DNA from: an uncultured Acidimicrobiales bacterium
GTDB lineage: Bacteria; Actinomycetota; Acidimicrobiia; Acidimicrobiales; Bin134
NCBI GenBank assembly: GCA_951813555.1
Contig: OX638344.1
Coordinates: 620,001 to 684,000 of the forward strand
Length of the DNA stretch: 64,000 nucleotides
Direction: 5' to 3'
Part shown: piece by piece, positions 51,470 to 59,460 of the stretch
Numbering within the stretch: position 1 is the stretch's first letter
Layout of the letters: every line of letters begins with the position of its first letter
The notes under the pieces: generated by a model
What the model was told of the DNA's origin: nothing
What the model saw: only the letters and a program-made list of their open reading frames with translations
The model's database searches: none
Made by a program: the position numbers and the translations under genes

Positions 51470-52794
51470 ACACCAAGCACTTCGAGGACTTCGACCGCAT
51501 CCGCATGCTGTGGCCCGACCATCTCGGGCTGGCACGGGGCAAATACGTCCCTTCGAGTCTGGCGCCGAACGGATCGGCGTTTTGCGTCACAACCTTCGCC
51601 ATGGCCTACGACCGCGACCTCATCCCGGCACCGGGCAGCCACATGCTCGACGGTCTTAAAGACGTGCACGGCACAATCGACGAGTCGACCCTGCGGCCAT
51701 CGTGGGAAGACGACCGCACCGGCGTGGCGGTGGCCGACCTCACCCTCGCGCACAAGCCGTACGCCGTCTCGGCGCGCAACGCGCTGGCCCGCGCCATCGA
51801 CGACTGGGCCGAGCTCGGATATTCGGTCAAGGCCGGAATCGAACTCGAAGGCTACCTGCTGGAGCCCGACGGCCACGGCGGCTGGCAGCGGTTCGCCAAC
51901 CCCCGGTCGATGGTGTACGGCACGGGCACGCTCGGCGATCCGTCCGGCTTCCATGACGAGGCGATCTGGACCGCGGAGCGGTGCGGATTCCTGATCGAGT
52001 CGACCAACATCGAGTTCGACGAATCCCAGTTCGAATTCACACTGCGATACGACGAAGCCTTGAGGGCCGCCGATGACGCCTTCGTCCTTCGAACCATGGT
52101 GCGCGAACTGGCGATCCGGCGGGGACTCGACTTCACATTCCTCGGAAAGCCTTTCCCGGACGTCTCCGGTTCCGGCCTACACATCAATATCAGCCTGTTC
52201 GACGCCGACGGGCGACCCGCCCTAGCCGACGACGCCGACGAATACGGAATGAGCGACCTCGCCCGGCGCTGCATCGCCGGCCTGGTCGCCCACCACCGGG
52301 CCCTCACCCCCCTGCTCGCCCCCACCGTCAACGCCTATCGGAGGCTGCAGCCGGGCAACCTAGCCGGCTGCTGGGCCAACTGGGGGGTCGACCACCGCAA
52401 CGTCACCATCCGGATCCCGGCCGAAGGCGGCTCCGCCATGAGGATCGAGCATCGCATGGCCGACGGATCGACCAACATGCACCTCGGCGTGGCCGCTGTC
52501 CTCCAAGCCGCCCGGCTCGGCGTCGTCGACGAGCTCCCATGCCCGCCGGCCTACACCGGCGACGGCTTCGAAGACGGGGGCGAATCGGTTGACCGCTGCG
52601 CGACCTCGCTCGACGGCGGACTCGACGACCTCGAGGCCGCCGAGGCGCTCGCGGGCGCCGTCGGCGAGCTGCTGGTCGCGAACTTCGTCGCCAACAAGCG
52701 GCACGAGGCCGAGCGGTTCGCGGCGTCCGGGGGATCGATCGACAGCGAGGAGCTGTCGGCGTTCGAAATCAGCCACTACCTGCCGTATCACTGA
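51466..52794 (+). CDS. Glutamine-synthetase-like gamma-glutamyl ligase (cluster B)
   Basis: 442 aa paralogue of the ligase at 22684: FDRIRMLWPDHLGLARGKYV against YDRIRVLWPDHLGLARGKYL, then IELEGYLLEPDG, VSGSGLHINISL, NAYRRLQPGNLAGCWANWG and MRIEHRM. The last motif has His where cluster A has Asn (RIENR), a possible change at the glutamate/amine site. Being fixed in the same operon as NicX- and NicD-like genes suggests that it acts on the pathway's amine or on released ammonia. The GTG start overlaps the previous stop. Confidence 0.85.
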   Translation: MNTKHFEDFDRIRMLWPDHLGLARGKYVPSSLAPNGSAFCVTTFAMAYDRDLIPAPGSHMLDGLKDVHGTIDESTLRPSWEDDRTGVAVADLTLAHKPYAVSARNALARAIDDWAELGYSVKAGIELEGYLLEPDGHGGWQRFANPRSMVYGTGTLGDPSGFHDEAIWTAERCGFLIESTNIEFDESQFEFTLRYDEALRAADDAFVLRTMVRELAIRRGLDFTFLGKPFPDVSGSGLHINISLFDADGRPALADDADEYGMSDLARRCIAGLVAHHRALTPLLAPTVNAYRRLQPGNLAGCWANWGVDHRNVTIRIPAEGGSAMRIEHRMADGSTNMHLGVAAVLQAARLGVVDELPCPPAYTGDGFEDGGESVDRCATSLDGGLDDLEAAEALAGAVGELLVANFVANKRHEAERFAASGGSIDSEELSAFEISHYLPYH

Positions 52795-52812
52795 ACCAAT
52801 GTAGGAGTTCAA

Positions 52813-52869
52813 ATGAACACCGAGACCGCCACCTCGCTTCATCTCGAAGAACCGATGTCAGCCGCCTAG
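52813..52869 (+). CDS. Possible 18-codon peptide ORF or remnant gene start
   Basis: A GTAGGAG ribosome site at 52801-52807 precedes an ATG and 18 sense codons (MNTETATSLHLEEPMSAA) ending in TAG, 18 bases after the ligase gene. The strong site is unexpected for a chance frame. It may be the surviving 5' end of a lost fifth gene of cluster B, or a short peptide. No family is recognised. Confidence 0.3.
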   Translation: MNTETATSLHLEEPMSAA

Positions 52870-52927
52870 ACATGAGCAGGGTTACGCGCAGAAGCATGCA
52901 CACATCTGATATTGGGGAGTCGACCCA

Positions 52928-53179
52928 TTGCCTGAGAGTTCGATGACACCACTGTCGGAGGCCCGCAGACGCCTCGGCGAGATCATTGACGAGGTGAATG
53001 CGACCGGCTCGATAGTCCTGATATCCCGGCATGGACAGCAAGTTGCAGTCATCATGAGCGCCGGGGAGTACGAGTCGCTGCTCGAATCGCTGAACATACT
53101 CACAGACGACGCCACCATGATTGCCATCGCCGAAGCCGAGCGCGATGTTGCCGCTGGCGAACTAGTGGATTTCGACTGA
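52928..53179 (+). CDS. Phd/YefM-type antitoxin
   Basis: 83 aa. LSEARRRLGEIIDEVNATGS followed by VLISRHGQQVAVIMSAGEYES is the Phd/YefM DNA-binding fold; the acidic C-terminal helix would wrap the toxin. A TTG start with GGGGAG eight bases upstream is preferred over the ATG at 52943. It would repress its own operon together with the toxin encoded six bases downstream. Confidence 0.88.
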   Translation: MPESSMTPLSEARRRLGEIIDEVNATGSIVLISRHGQQVAVIMSAGEYESLLESLNILTDDATMIAIAEAERDVAAGELVDFD

Positions 53180-53185
53180 AGTCCT

Positions 53186-53428
53186 GTGGTCAAACTGGCT
53201 TGCCGCTCCAAGAAGGACCTGGACAGCTTGCCGGAGGCGCTGGCGGCCAAAGCCAAGGAGTTCATCCGGCGCCTCGACCGCGATCCAAGCCAGAGAAAGA
53301 GACTTGTCGGCCCTCTCCGAGACAAGCGCTCCGCACGTCTGGGATGGTCGCACCGCATCATCTACAAGGCAAGCGAGGGGCAGATCATCGTGCTGACGAT
53401 CTCGCCCAGAAGAGACGCCTACCGCTGA
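53186..53428 (+). CDS. RelE/ParE-type toxin
   Basis: 80 aa basic protein of the RelE/ParE fold: VKLACRSKKDLDSLPEALAA, then RRLDRDPSQRKRLVGPLRDK, and the C-terminal GWSHRIIYKASEGQIIVLTI with SPRRDAYR. RelE-like toxins cut mRNA on the ribosome; a gyrase-directed ParE role cannot be excluded. GTG start. The pair marks the right border of cluster B and may stabilise it. Confidence 0.85.
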   Translation: MVKLACRSKKDLDSLPEALAAKAKEFIRRLDRDPSQRKRLVGPLRDKRSARLGWSHRIIYKASEGQIIVLTISPRRDAYR

Positions 53429-53654
53429 GCAGTACGAGCAACCAGAGCGGGGCTGGAGCGCAATTGTGCCGACTGTGATCTTGTTGGGCCGCAATCTGTG
53501 GATGCAACATCACGCCTACACCAAACCCAGGGACCACCAGAACCTGCGCAATGCCTGGGGAGGCTCACACCCGACTTATTGTCAAGTCAATGGGGGCGGC
53601 AAAGAAGGTGGCCCAGCTCAGGGAATCCGTAGCCCGGTGGATGGTGACGAGCAC

Positions 53655-54161
53655 TTACTCAGAAGCGTTCGTGGTTACCGCCCGCAGAAGGCGGGCCAGC
53701 TCGTGCTTTTCGGTGACGCTGAGGCCTCCGCTCATCTTGCCCTCGAATTCGTTGAACTGGGGAAACAGCTGCTCGATGGTCGAGAGTCCTGCCGGGGTTA
53801 GGGCCACTGTGACTCGGCGGCGGTCCGACTGCATTCGGGTGCGCTCGACCCTGCCTTGCTTCTCCAGGGTGGTCACCATCCCGGTCAGGGTGCCCTTGGC
53901 CAAGTCGCACTCGGAGGCCAGTTGAGCCGCTTCCATCTCTCCCCACACCCACAGAACCCACAAGATGGTGAATCCGCCCCACGACAGCCCGGCCTCGGCC
54001 AGCACCTCCCGCTCGGCCCGGCGCCGCACGGCCGCCGCGGCCCGGTAGATGTTGGAGATGGCCTGCAACGAGTCGAAGTCGAGGGGCTCGTCGCCCAGAC
54101 GAGCCTGAATGTCTACTTCGGCATCGAGAAGTCGTTCGTCGGGAGTGGAGTCGGTTGCCAT
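53655..54161 (-). CDS. MarR family regulator (HpaR-like context)
   Basis: 168 aa. The winged HTH lies at about residues 60-125 (SWGGFTILWVLWVWGEMEAA, DLAKGTLTGMVTTLEKQGRV, RTRMQSDRRRVTVALT). It is divergent from an HpaG-like and HpaE-like gene pair with only 25 bases between starts, the arrangement of HpaR-controlled aromatic pathways. ATG 54161 (MATDSTPDERLL) is preferred; a start at 54206 would overlap the divergent gene. Confidence 0.88.
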   Translation of the reverse strand: MATDSTPDERLLDAEVDIQARLGDEPLDFDSLQAISNIYRAAAAVRRRAEREVLAEAGLSWGGFTILWVLWVWGEMEAAQLASECDLAKGTLTGMVTTLEKQGRVERTRMQSDRRRVTVALTPAGLSTIEQLFPQFNEFEGKMSGGLSVTEKHELARLLRAVTTNASE

Positions 54162-54186
54162 GGGATTACTGGGTAGATTGCCAGAC

Positions 54187-55071
54187 ATGCCCGAATATCG
54201 CCGCATCCTCTTGGACGGCTATCCCTGTCATGTCGAACGTATCGGTGATCGGCTCGTCTCTGGTGACGGACGGTCGGTGGCCATCGACGATGCCGTGCAC
54301 TTGGCGCCGGTAACGCCTACCAAGATCATCTGCATCCATCTGAATTATCGCAGCCGGGTGGAAGAGTTCATGACCAAGCTGCCGGCCGCGCCGACCTACT
54401 TTCACAAGCCGATCACCGCGCTGACCGGCCACAAGAGCGACGTGGTCCGGCCTGAAGGATGCCAGTGGCTCAACTACGAGGGTGAGATCGCCATCATGAT
54501 CGGCAAGACCTGTCGCAACGTGTCGCCCGCCGAGGCCGGTGATTACATCGCCGGCTACTCGGTGGCCAACGACTACGGGCTCCACGACTTCCGTGACACT
54601 GACGCCGGTTCCATGTTGCGGGTGAAGGGCAGCGACACCCTGTGCCCGGTGGGCCCCGGCCTGGTCACTGGGTGGGATTTCCGGGGCAAGAGGATCCAGA
54701 CCATCGTGAATGGGGACGTCAAGCAAGACGCCACCACCGACGAGATGGAATGGGACATGCACTACATCGTGGCCGACATCGCCCGCACCATAACGCTGGT
54801 GCCGGGCGATATCTTGCTGTCGGGAACCCCGGCCACCTCCCGTCCGGTGGAACCCGGCGACGTGGTCACCGTGGAAGTTGAGGGATTGGGCACGCTGACC
54901 AACACCATCGTGACCGGTCCCACCCCCATCCGCGACGACGTTGGTGCACAGCCATCAAACTCCGAAGAGGTGCAGTCCACCGCCCAAGGCGGCGACTGGG
55001 AGTTTCGGGGAATCCGCGCCCCTCAAGGTCCCGGTGCCCAGCACTACGAGTCCACCGTCGAGGAAGAATGA
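54187..55071 (+). CDS. FAH-family isomerase/decarboxylase (HpaG-like)
   Basis: 294 aa. KIICIHLNYRSRVEEF, LNYEGEIAIMIGK with metal glutamates, YSVANDYGLHDFRD and DILLSGTPATSRPVEPGD define an FAH-fold enzyme of the HpaG/2-hydroxyhepta-2,4-diene-1,7-dioate type. The last 40 residues form a polar tail. It is coupled to the HpaE-like gene by ATGA and is probably leaderless: TAGATT at 54174-54179 lies right before the ATG. Role in homoprotocatechuate-type meta cleavage is inferred from neighbours. Confidence 0.82.
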   Translation: MPEYRRILLDGYPCHVERIGDRLVSGDGRSVAIDDAVHLAPVTPTKIICIHLNYRSRVEEFMTKLPAAPTYFHKPITALTGHKSDVVRPEGCQWLNYEGEIAIMIGKTCRNVSPAEAGDYIAGYSVANDYGLHDFRDTDAGSMLRVKGSDTLCPVGPGLVTGWDFRGKRIQTIVNGDVKQDATTDEMEWDMHYIVADIARTITLVPGDILLSGTPATSRPVEPGDVVTVEVEGLGTLTNTIVTGPTPIRDDVGAQPSNSEEVQSTAQGGDWEFRGIRAPQGPGAQHYESTVEEE

Positions 55072-56528
55072 CCCTCGTGACCCGCCAGGATGTCGGCGGC
55101 GTCTCGGTTCCCGTCGACCACCTGATAGGCGGGTACTGGGTGTCCTCCCCCCAGCGGTTCGAGACCCGGTCGCCAATGGGCTGGGAACACCTGGCCGACA
55201 TCGCAAGAGGTGACGAGGCCACGGCCGCCGCCGCGGTGGCTGCCGCCACTAGGGGGTTTGAGGAGTGGAGCTCCCTCAGCGTCGAAGACCGGGCCGACGT
55301 TCTGTATCGGCTGGCCGATCTGATCGAGGCTCACAACGACGAGATTGCCCTGGTGGAGACCCTCGACATGGGCTTTCTCCATGAGTCAATGAAGCAGCGG
55401 CTCGTGGCCCGGGGCGCCCTCAACTTCCGCACCTACGCCGAGTTGATCACCAGACACCACGACCGCACATGGGACGCCAAAGGCATGAGAAATCAAGTGC
55501 AACGCATGCCCGCGGGACCGGCAGTGGTGATCACCCCCTGGAATGCCCCCTTCATGCTCAGCACTTGGAAGCTGGCCCCCGCGTTGGCCGCCGGGAACAG
55601 CGTCATACACAAACCGGCAGAGTGGTCCCCACTATCGGCCGCATTGTTGGCCGAACTCACCTTGGAAGCCGGATTCCCTCCCGGCGCCTTCAACCTCGTG
55701 CAGGGCATCGGCGAGGAGGCAGGCGCCGCATTGGTGTCCGACTCCCGAGTGAGGCGGATAACGTTCACCGGCTCCCCCGAGACCGCCCGTCACATCGGCC
55801 AGGCCGCGGCAGCCAACATTGTCCCCTTCACCGCCGAGTTGGGCGGCAAGGGCCCGTTCATCGTCTTCGCCGATGCCGACCTCGACGCTGCCGCCCACCG
55901 GGCAGCCTGGCAATTCGATGATTCCGGGCAGGTGTGTCTGGCCGGCACCCGGCTCTTGGTGGCCGCCGAAGTCCGGGAGGAGTTCCTCGAGCGGTTCCAC
56001 CACAACGCCGATGCGTTGGTGCTGGGCGACCCCCGCCACCCGGCCACCGACATAGCCCCCTTGGCTCATCCCGACCACCGCGACCGAGTCCATGGATTCG
56101 TGGAGCGGGCCCGAGACGCGGGCGACGTTATCGTGCGGGGGGGCCGCCCGGTGGAGGGCAGCCTCCACTACGAACCCACCCTCATCGAACCGGCTTCCAA
56201 CCTAAGCGAGGTAGTGCGACGAGAGGTCTTCGGCCCGGTGCTCACCTTCCAGACCTTCGCCGATGAAGCAGAAGCCATCTCGCTGGCCAATAGCACTCAG
56301 TACGGGCTGTCGGCCCAGATGTGGACCTCTTCACAATCCCGAGCCGAACGAGTAGGAGCAGCCATACGGGCCGGGCTGGTATGGGCCAACACCTTCTTGG
56401 TGCGAGACCTCACCGCCCCCTTCGGTGGCTGCGGCATCTCCGGCATCGGCCGAGAAGGCGGCGACTACGCCCTCGACTTCCACAGCGACCTCAAGACCCT
56501 GATGATCCTCGACGACACCACCGAGTGA
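55068..56528 (+). CDS. Aldehyde dehydrogenase (HpaE-like)
   Basis: 486 aa. VITPWNAPFMLSTWKLAPAL, KPAEWSPLSAAL, FTGSPETARHIG, ELGGKGPFIVF (general base), catalytic Cys in DSGQVCLAGTR and REVFGPVLTF are intact. The combination with an HpaG-like gene fits 5-carboxymethyl-2-hydroxymuconate semialdehyde dehydrogenase. The extradiol dioxygenase for such a route is missing here but a candidate is at 24711. Confidence 0.86.
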   Translation: MTLVTRQDVGGVSVPVDHLIGGYWVSSPQRFETRSPMGWEHLADIARGDEATAAAAVAAATRGFEEWSSLSVEDRADVLYRLADLIEAHNDEIALVETLDMGFLHESMKQRLVARGALNFRTYAELITRHHDRTWDAKGMRNQVQRMPAGPAVVITPWNAPFMLSTWKLAPALAAGNSVIHKPAEWSPLSAALLAELTLEAGFPPGAFNLVQGIGEEAGAALVSDSRVRRITFTGSPETARHIGQAAAANIVPFTAELGGKGPFIVFADADLDAAAHRAAWQFDDSGQVCLAGTRLLVAAEVREEFLERFHHNADALVLGDPRHPATDIAPLAHPDHRDRVHGFVERARDAGDVIVRGGRPVEGSLHYEPTLIEPASNLSEVVRREVFGPVLTFQTFADEAEAISLANSTQYGLSAQMWTSSQSRAERVGAAIRAGLVWANTFLVRDLTAPFGGCGISGIGREGGDYALDFHSDLKTLMILDDTTE

Positions 56529-56633
56529 TCCCTGCTTGTGATGGCGATCTCAACAGGTCCCTTGGCAGCACCGGATCAGCCGAGCAACCGAGCCCCAATG
56601 CCAGGTGGAGATTCCTCCGCCCTAAGCGGCCAG

Positions 56634-57473
56634 TCACATCGAGCGGGAGGGGTCCATGGCGCCGGGGGCGGCTCGGGCCATGGAGTCTTGGTGGAAGGTG
56701 GCCACCAGCTGGCCCTCGGTGGTGAACACCTCGCCTTGGCCGTAGACCCGGCCGTTGGCCGCTTTGGTGCCCCGAAGCTGGACCAGCAGCCACTGGGAAA
56801 CGTCCAGACGATCCAAGAAATGCAGGGTGTGGGCGATCACCCCGGTGGACAGCGTGTGATGGGCGTCTTCGATGCGGATGGTGTCGCGGTGGGGGCGCAT
56901 GGCCAGGCCGATGATGCTGCCGCAGGTGGCCCAGCCGGCGATGCCCTGGTTGGCCGCCTGGGAGTCCACTGCCCTCTCGTAGCGGTGCCAAGCCCGCTCG
57001 ACCGGCACGCCGTCGATTTCCGGCTCGCCGGGCACCGGGCGCCACTCGGCGCCGGGGAATATGAAGGCGAAACCGGGGTCCAGGCCGTCGGGACCGGGCA
57101 CATCGGGCATGGCCGGCTCGTGGCGCATCAAATCGTCGTCCACCGTGCTCATCAAGATCAGCGCCCTACTGAGCAACTTGCCCCCCTGGGTGGCTGTGAC
57201 CGCATCGCTGGCCCAGGTACGCCCGACCTGCATGGAGTCGACCTCCACCTCGATCGGCAGGGTGTAGGTGCCGGCCCGGGCGAAGATGGCGTGAACCGAG
57301 CGGATGTCCTTGGCGCCGCCCGCCTCCCGATCCGACGCCATCATCATCTGGGCCATGAGCTGGCCGCTGAACACCACATCGCGCCCCTCGGCCGACTCCG
57401 CCGGCTGGAACACGTGGTAGCGCTGCTCGCCGACCTCGGTCAGCTCCAATAGGTCAGGCAGTTCGCCGCTCAT
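56634..57473 (-). CDS. TesB-like acyl-CoA thioesterase
   Basis: 279 aa with two hotdog modules. The N-terminal one has FSGQLMAQMMMASDREAGG and SVHAIFARAGTYTLPIEVEV; the C-terminal one has TGVIAHTLHFLDRLDVSQWL and the late YGQGEVFTTEGQLVATFHQD. These are typical of acyl-CoA thioesterase II relatives, which release CoA from acyl-CoA. It lies 13 bases after the SDR gene on the same strand. Confidence 0.8.
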   Translation of the reverse strand: MSGELPDLLELTEVGEQRYHVFQPAESAEGRDVVFSGQLMAQMMMASDREAGGAKDIRSVHAIFARAGTYTLPIEVEVDSMQVGRTWASDAVTATQGGKLLSRALILMSTVDDDLMRHEPAMPDVPGPDGLDPGFAFIFPGAEWRPVPGEPEIDGVPVERAWHRYERAVDSQAANQGIAGWATCGSIIGLAMRPHRDTIRIEDAHHTLSTGVIAHTLHFLDRLDVSQWLLVQLRGTKAANGRVYGQGEVFTTEGQLVATFHQDSMARAAPGAMDPSRSM

Positions 57474-57486
57474 CTGGTGCGACGGC

Positions 57487-58338
57487 TCACTCGTCCATCC
57501 CGAACATGGCCGGGTCGAAATCCATCATGCCGGCCATGACCTTCACGAACGGGTCGTCCCAGGCGTCAACCAGCGAGGCATTGGTGTGGCCCTGGTCAAC
57601 CAGCAGGTTGATCCCGTTGATCCCGCTGGCCGCGTCGCTGCTCAAGAACAGCAGCGTGTCGCCCATCTGCTCGGGAACCAGAGTGGGCACATCGGCGGCC
57701 TCCCGGTAGGCGGCCCCGAATCCGAGCCACAGGTCGGCGTTGGCCCGGGCCAAAGGCGTGTCGGTGGGGCCGGGCATGATGGAGTTGATGCGGATGCCCC
57801 TTTGCAGGTAGGGGAACGCCTGGCCGGCCACGTAGCCGTTGATTGCCTGCTTGCTGAACGTGTAGGTGTCGGTGCCCTCGTTCTCGTCGATCCACGCCGC
57901 CGCGGTATCCCAATCGGGCGTGGTCAAGAAGTCCTGCACTTGCTCGAGGTTGCCCATCCAACCCATCCCCGCGGCCGAGGAGATGAACGACACCGAGCCG
58001 CCCCGCCCCAGCTTGCCCGTCTTGATAAGCGCCTCGATGAGATGGCGCTGCGATGTGAAGTTGATCAGCATGAGGTTGCCGGTGCCGTCGGCCACTCCTG
58101 CGCAGGCCAGCACCGCGTGCACCGGGGCGTCGATGGCCTCGATGGCTGCGTCCACGCTGGCCTGGTCGCTCAGGTCGACGCGGATCGACTGGCCGCACTC
58201 GTAGGTCACCTCGGCGATGTCCAGAACGATGGTGTGGGCCCCGAGCACAGCTGCCTTCTGGGCCGAGGCCGCTCCCATCCCGGTGGCACCGCCCACCACC
58301 AGCACCCGCTTGCCTTCGTAGTTCACCAAATCAGCCAT
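57487..58338 (-). CDS. Short-chain dehydrogenase (3-alpha-hydroxysteroid dehydrogenase-like)
   Basis: 283 aa SDR. Cofactor loop GKRVLVVGGATGMGAASAQK near residue 8, ACAGVADGTGN, catalytic Ser in VSFISSAAGMGWMG, and YTFSKQAINGYVAGQAFPYL with Tyr-x3-Lys. The segment between Ser and Tyr is unusually long, as in 3-alpha-hydroxysteroid dehydrogenase/CpnA-like SDRs. ATG 58338 (MADLVNYEGKRV) is the standard start. Substrate is unproven. Confidence 0.85.
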   Translation of the reverse strand: MADLVNYEGKRVLVVGGATGMGAASAQKAAVLGAHTIVLDIAEVTYECGQSIRVDLSDQASVDAAIEAIDAPVHAVLACAGVADGTGNLMLINFTSQRHLIEALIKTGKLGRGGSVSFISSAAGMGWMGNLEQVQDFLTTPDWDTAAAWIDENEGTDTYTFSKQAINGYVAGQAFPYLQRGIRINSIMPGPTDTPLARANADLWLGFGAAYREAADVPTLVPEQMGDTLLFLSSDAASGINGINLLVDQGHTNASLVDAWDDPFVKVMAGMMDFDPAMFGMDE

Positions 58339-58461
58339 TGCCTGCCCTCTCGTTCGATGTGCCGGTGAAGCGGCTAAGACCGTAGTCCGAAGATCCCCGA
58401 TGAGCGCAGCGGGGTAGCGGGAAAATGGCTTGGCCCCGCCTATGTTGCGAGACTTCACCGG

Positions 58462-59460
58462 ATGAGCAGGGGGCAGCCCAATATCGTTATCGCCCACTGG
58501 TCGGGATTGGAGTTATTCGGCGAGGCCGACCTCGACCGCCTGCGGGCGCTGGGGACTCTGTTGAACACCGAGCCCATCGGGGCTTGGGACGACCAAGCCG
58601 ACGCCGTGCTGGCCGAGGCCGAGGTGATCATCGGCCATTGGGGGTGCCCGCCTCTGGACACCGCCATGCTCGACCGGACTCCCCAACTCGGGCTGTTCGC
58701 CTACGCGGCGGGAACGGTCAAGATGACCCTGACCGATGCAGTGTGGGATAGGGGCATCCGGGTGACCAGCGGGGCCAACGCCAACGCCGAGCCGGTGGCC
58801 GAGTTCACCCTGGCGGCCGTCTTGTTCGCCAACAAGGGCGTGTTGTGGCGCCGCGGCCCGGCAGATTTCTCGGCTCTTTCTGATTTGGGCGACCGCCAAT
58901 GGGGCAACTACGGCCGTACCGTGGGCATCGTCGGGGCGTCGCTAATCGGTCGCCGGGTGGTCGAGCTGCTGCGGGCCTTCCCCCACTTGAAGGTGACGCT
59001 CTACGACCCCTATGTGACCGAGGAGGAGGCTGTATCGCTGGGGGTAGAAAAACTCGAGCTCGACGAACTGTGCGCGGGGGCCGATGTGCTGTCCATCCAC
59101 GCGCCAGCCCTGCCCGAGACCATGCATATGATCGGCCCGACCCAGCTGTCGGCCTTGCCCGATGGGGCCACGGTGATCAACACCGCCCGGGGCCCGCTGA
59201 TTGACCACGAGGAGCTTTTGCCACACCTGGCGTCGGGGCGTCTCTATGCCATCTTGGACGTGACCGATCCCGAGCCGCTGCCCGAAGACAGCCCGCTGCT
59301 GGAAATGCCCAACGTGTGGATCAGCCCCCATTTGGCCGGCAGCCAGGGCACTGAGCTGGCCCGAATGACCGACTATGTGATTGAGGAGGTTCGCCGGTGG
59401 TCGGCGGGCGAGCCAGCCCTCAACGAGGTCACCCGCGACCGACTGGCGACCATGGCATGA
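58462..59460 (+). CDS. D-2-hydroxyacid dehydrogenase family protein
   Basis: 332 aa. NAD-binding GIVGASLIGRRVVELLRAF near residue 155 (an altered GxGxxG), then VINTARGPLIDHEELL with the catalytic Arg, LDVTDPEPLPEDSPL with Glu, and ISPHLAGSQGTELARM with His. It would reduce a 2-oxoacid or oxidise the hydroxyacid. The stop overlaps the next gene by ATGA, so the two are linked. Confidence 0.87.
   Translation: MSRGQPNIVIAHWSGLELFGEADLDRLRALGTLLNTEPIGAWDDQADAVLAEAEVIIGHWGCPPLDTAMLDRTPQLGLFAYAAGTVKMTLTDAVWDRGIRVTSGANANAEPVAEFTLAAVLFANKGVLWRRGPADFSALSDLGDRQWGNYGRTVGIVGASLIGRRVVELLRAFPHLKVTLYDPYVTEEEAVSLGVEKLELDELCAGADVLSIHAPALPETMHMIGPTQLSALPDGATVINTARGPLIDHEELLPHLASGRLYAILDVTDPEPLPEDSPLLEMPNVWISPHLAGSQGTELARMTDYVIEEVRRWSAGEPALNEVTRDRLATMA

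Noticed and set aside
53429..53654. Possible gene in the gap between the toxin and MarR genes.
   Set aside because: The available frames are short, without ribosome sites or motifs; nothing supportable is seen.
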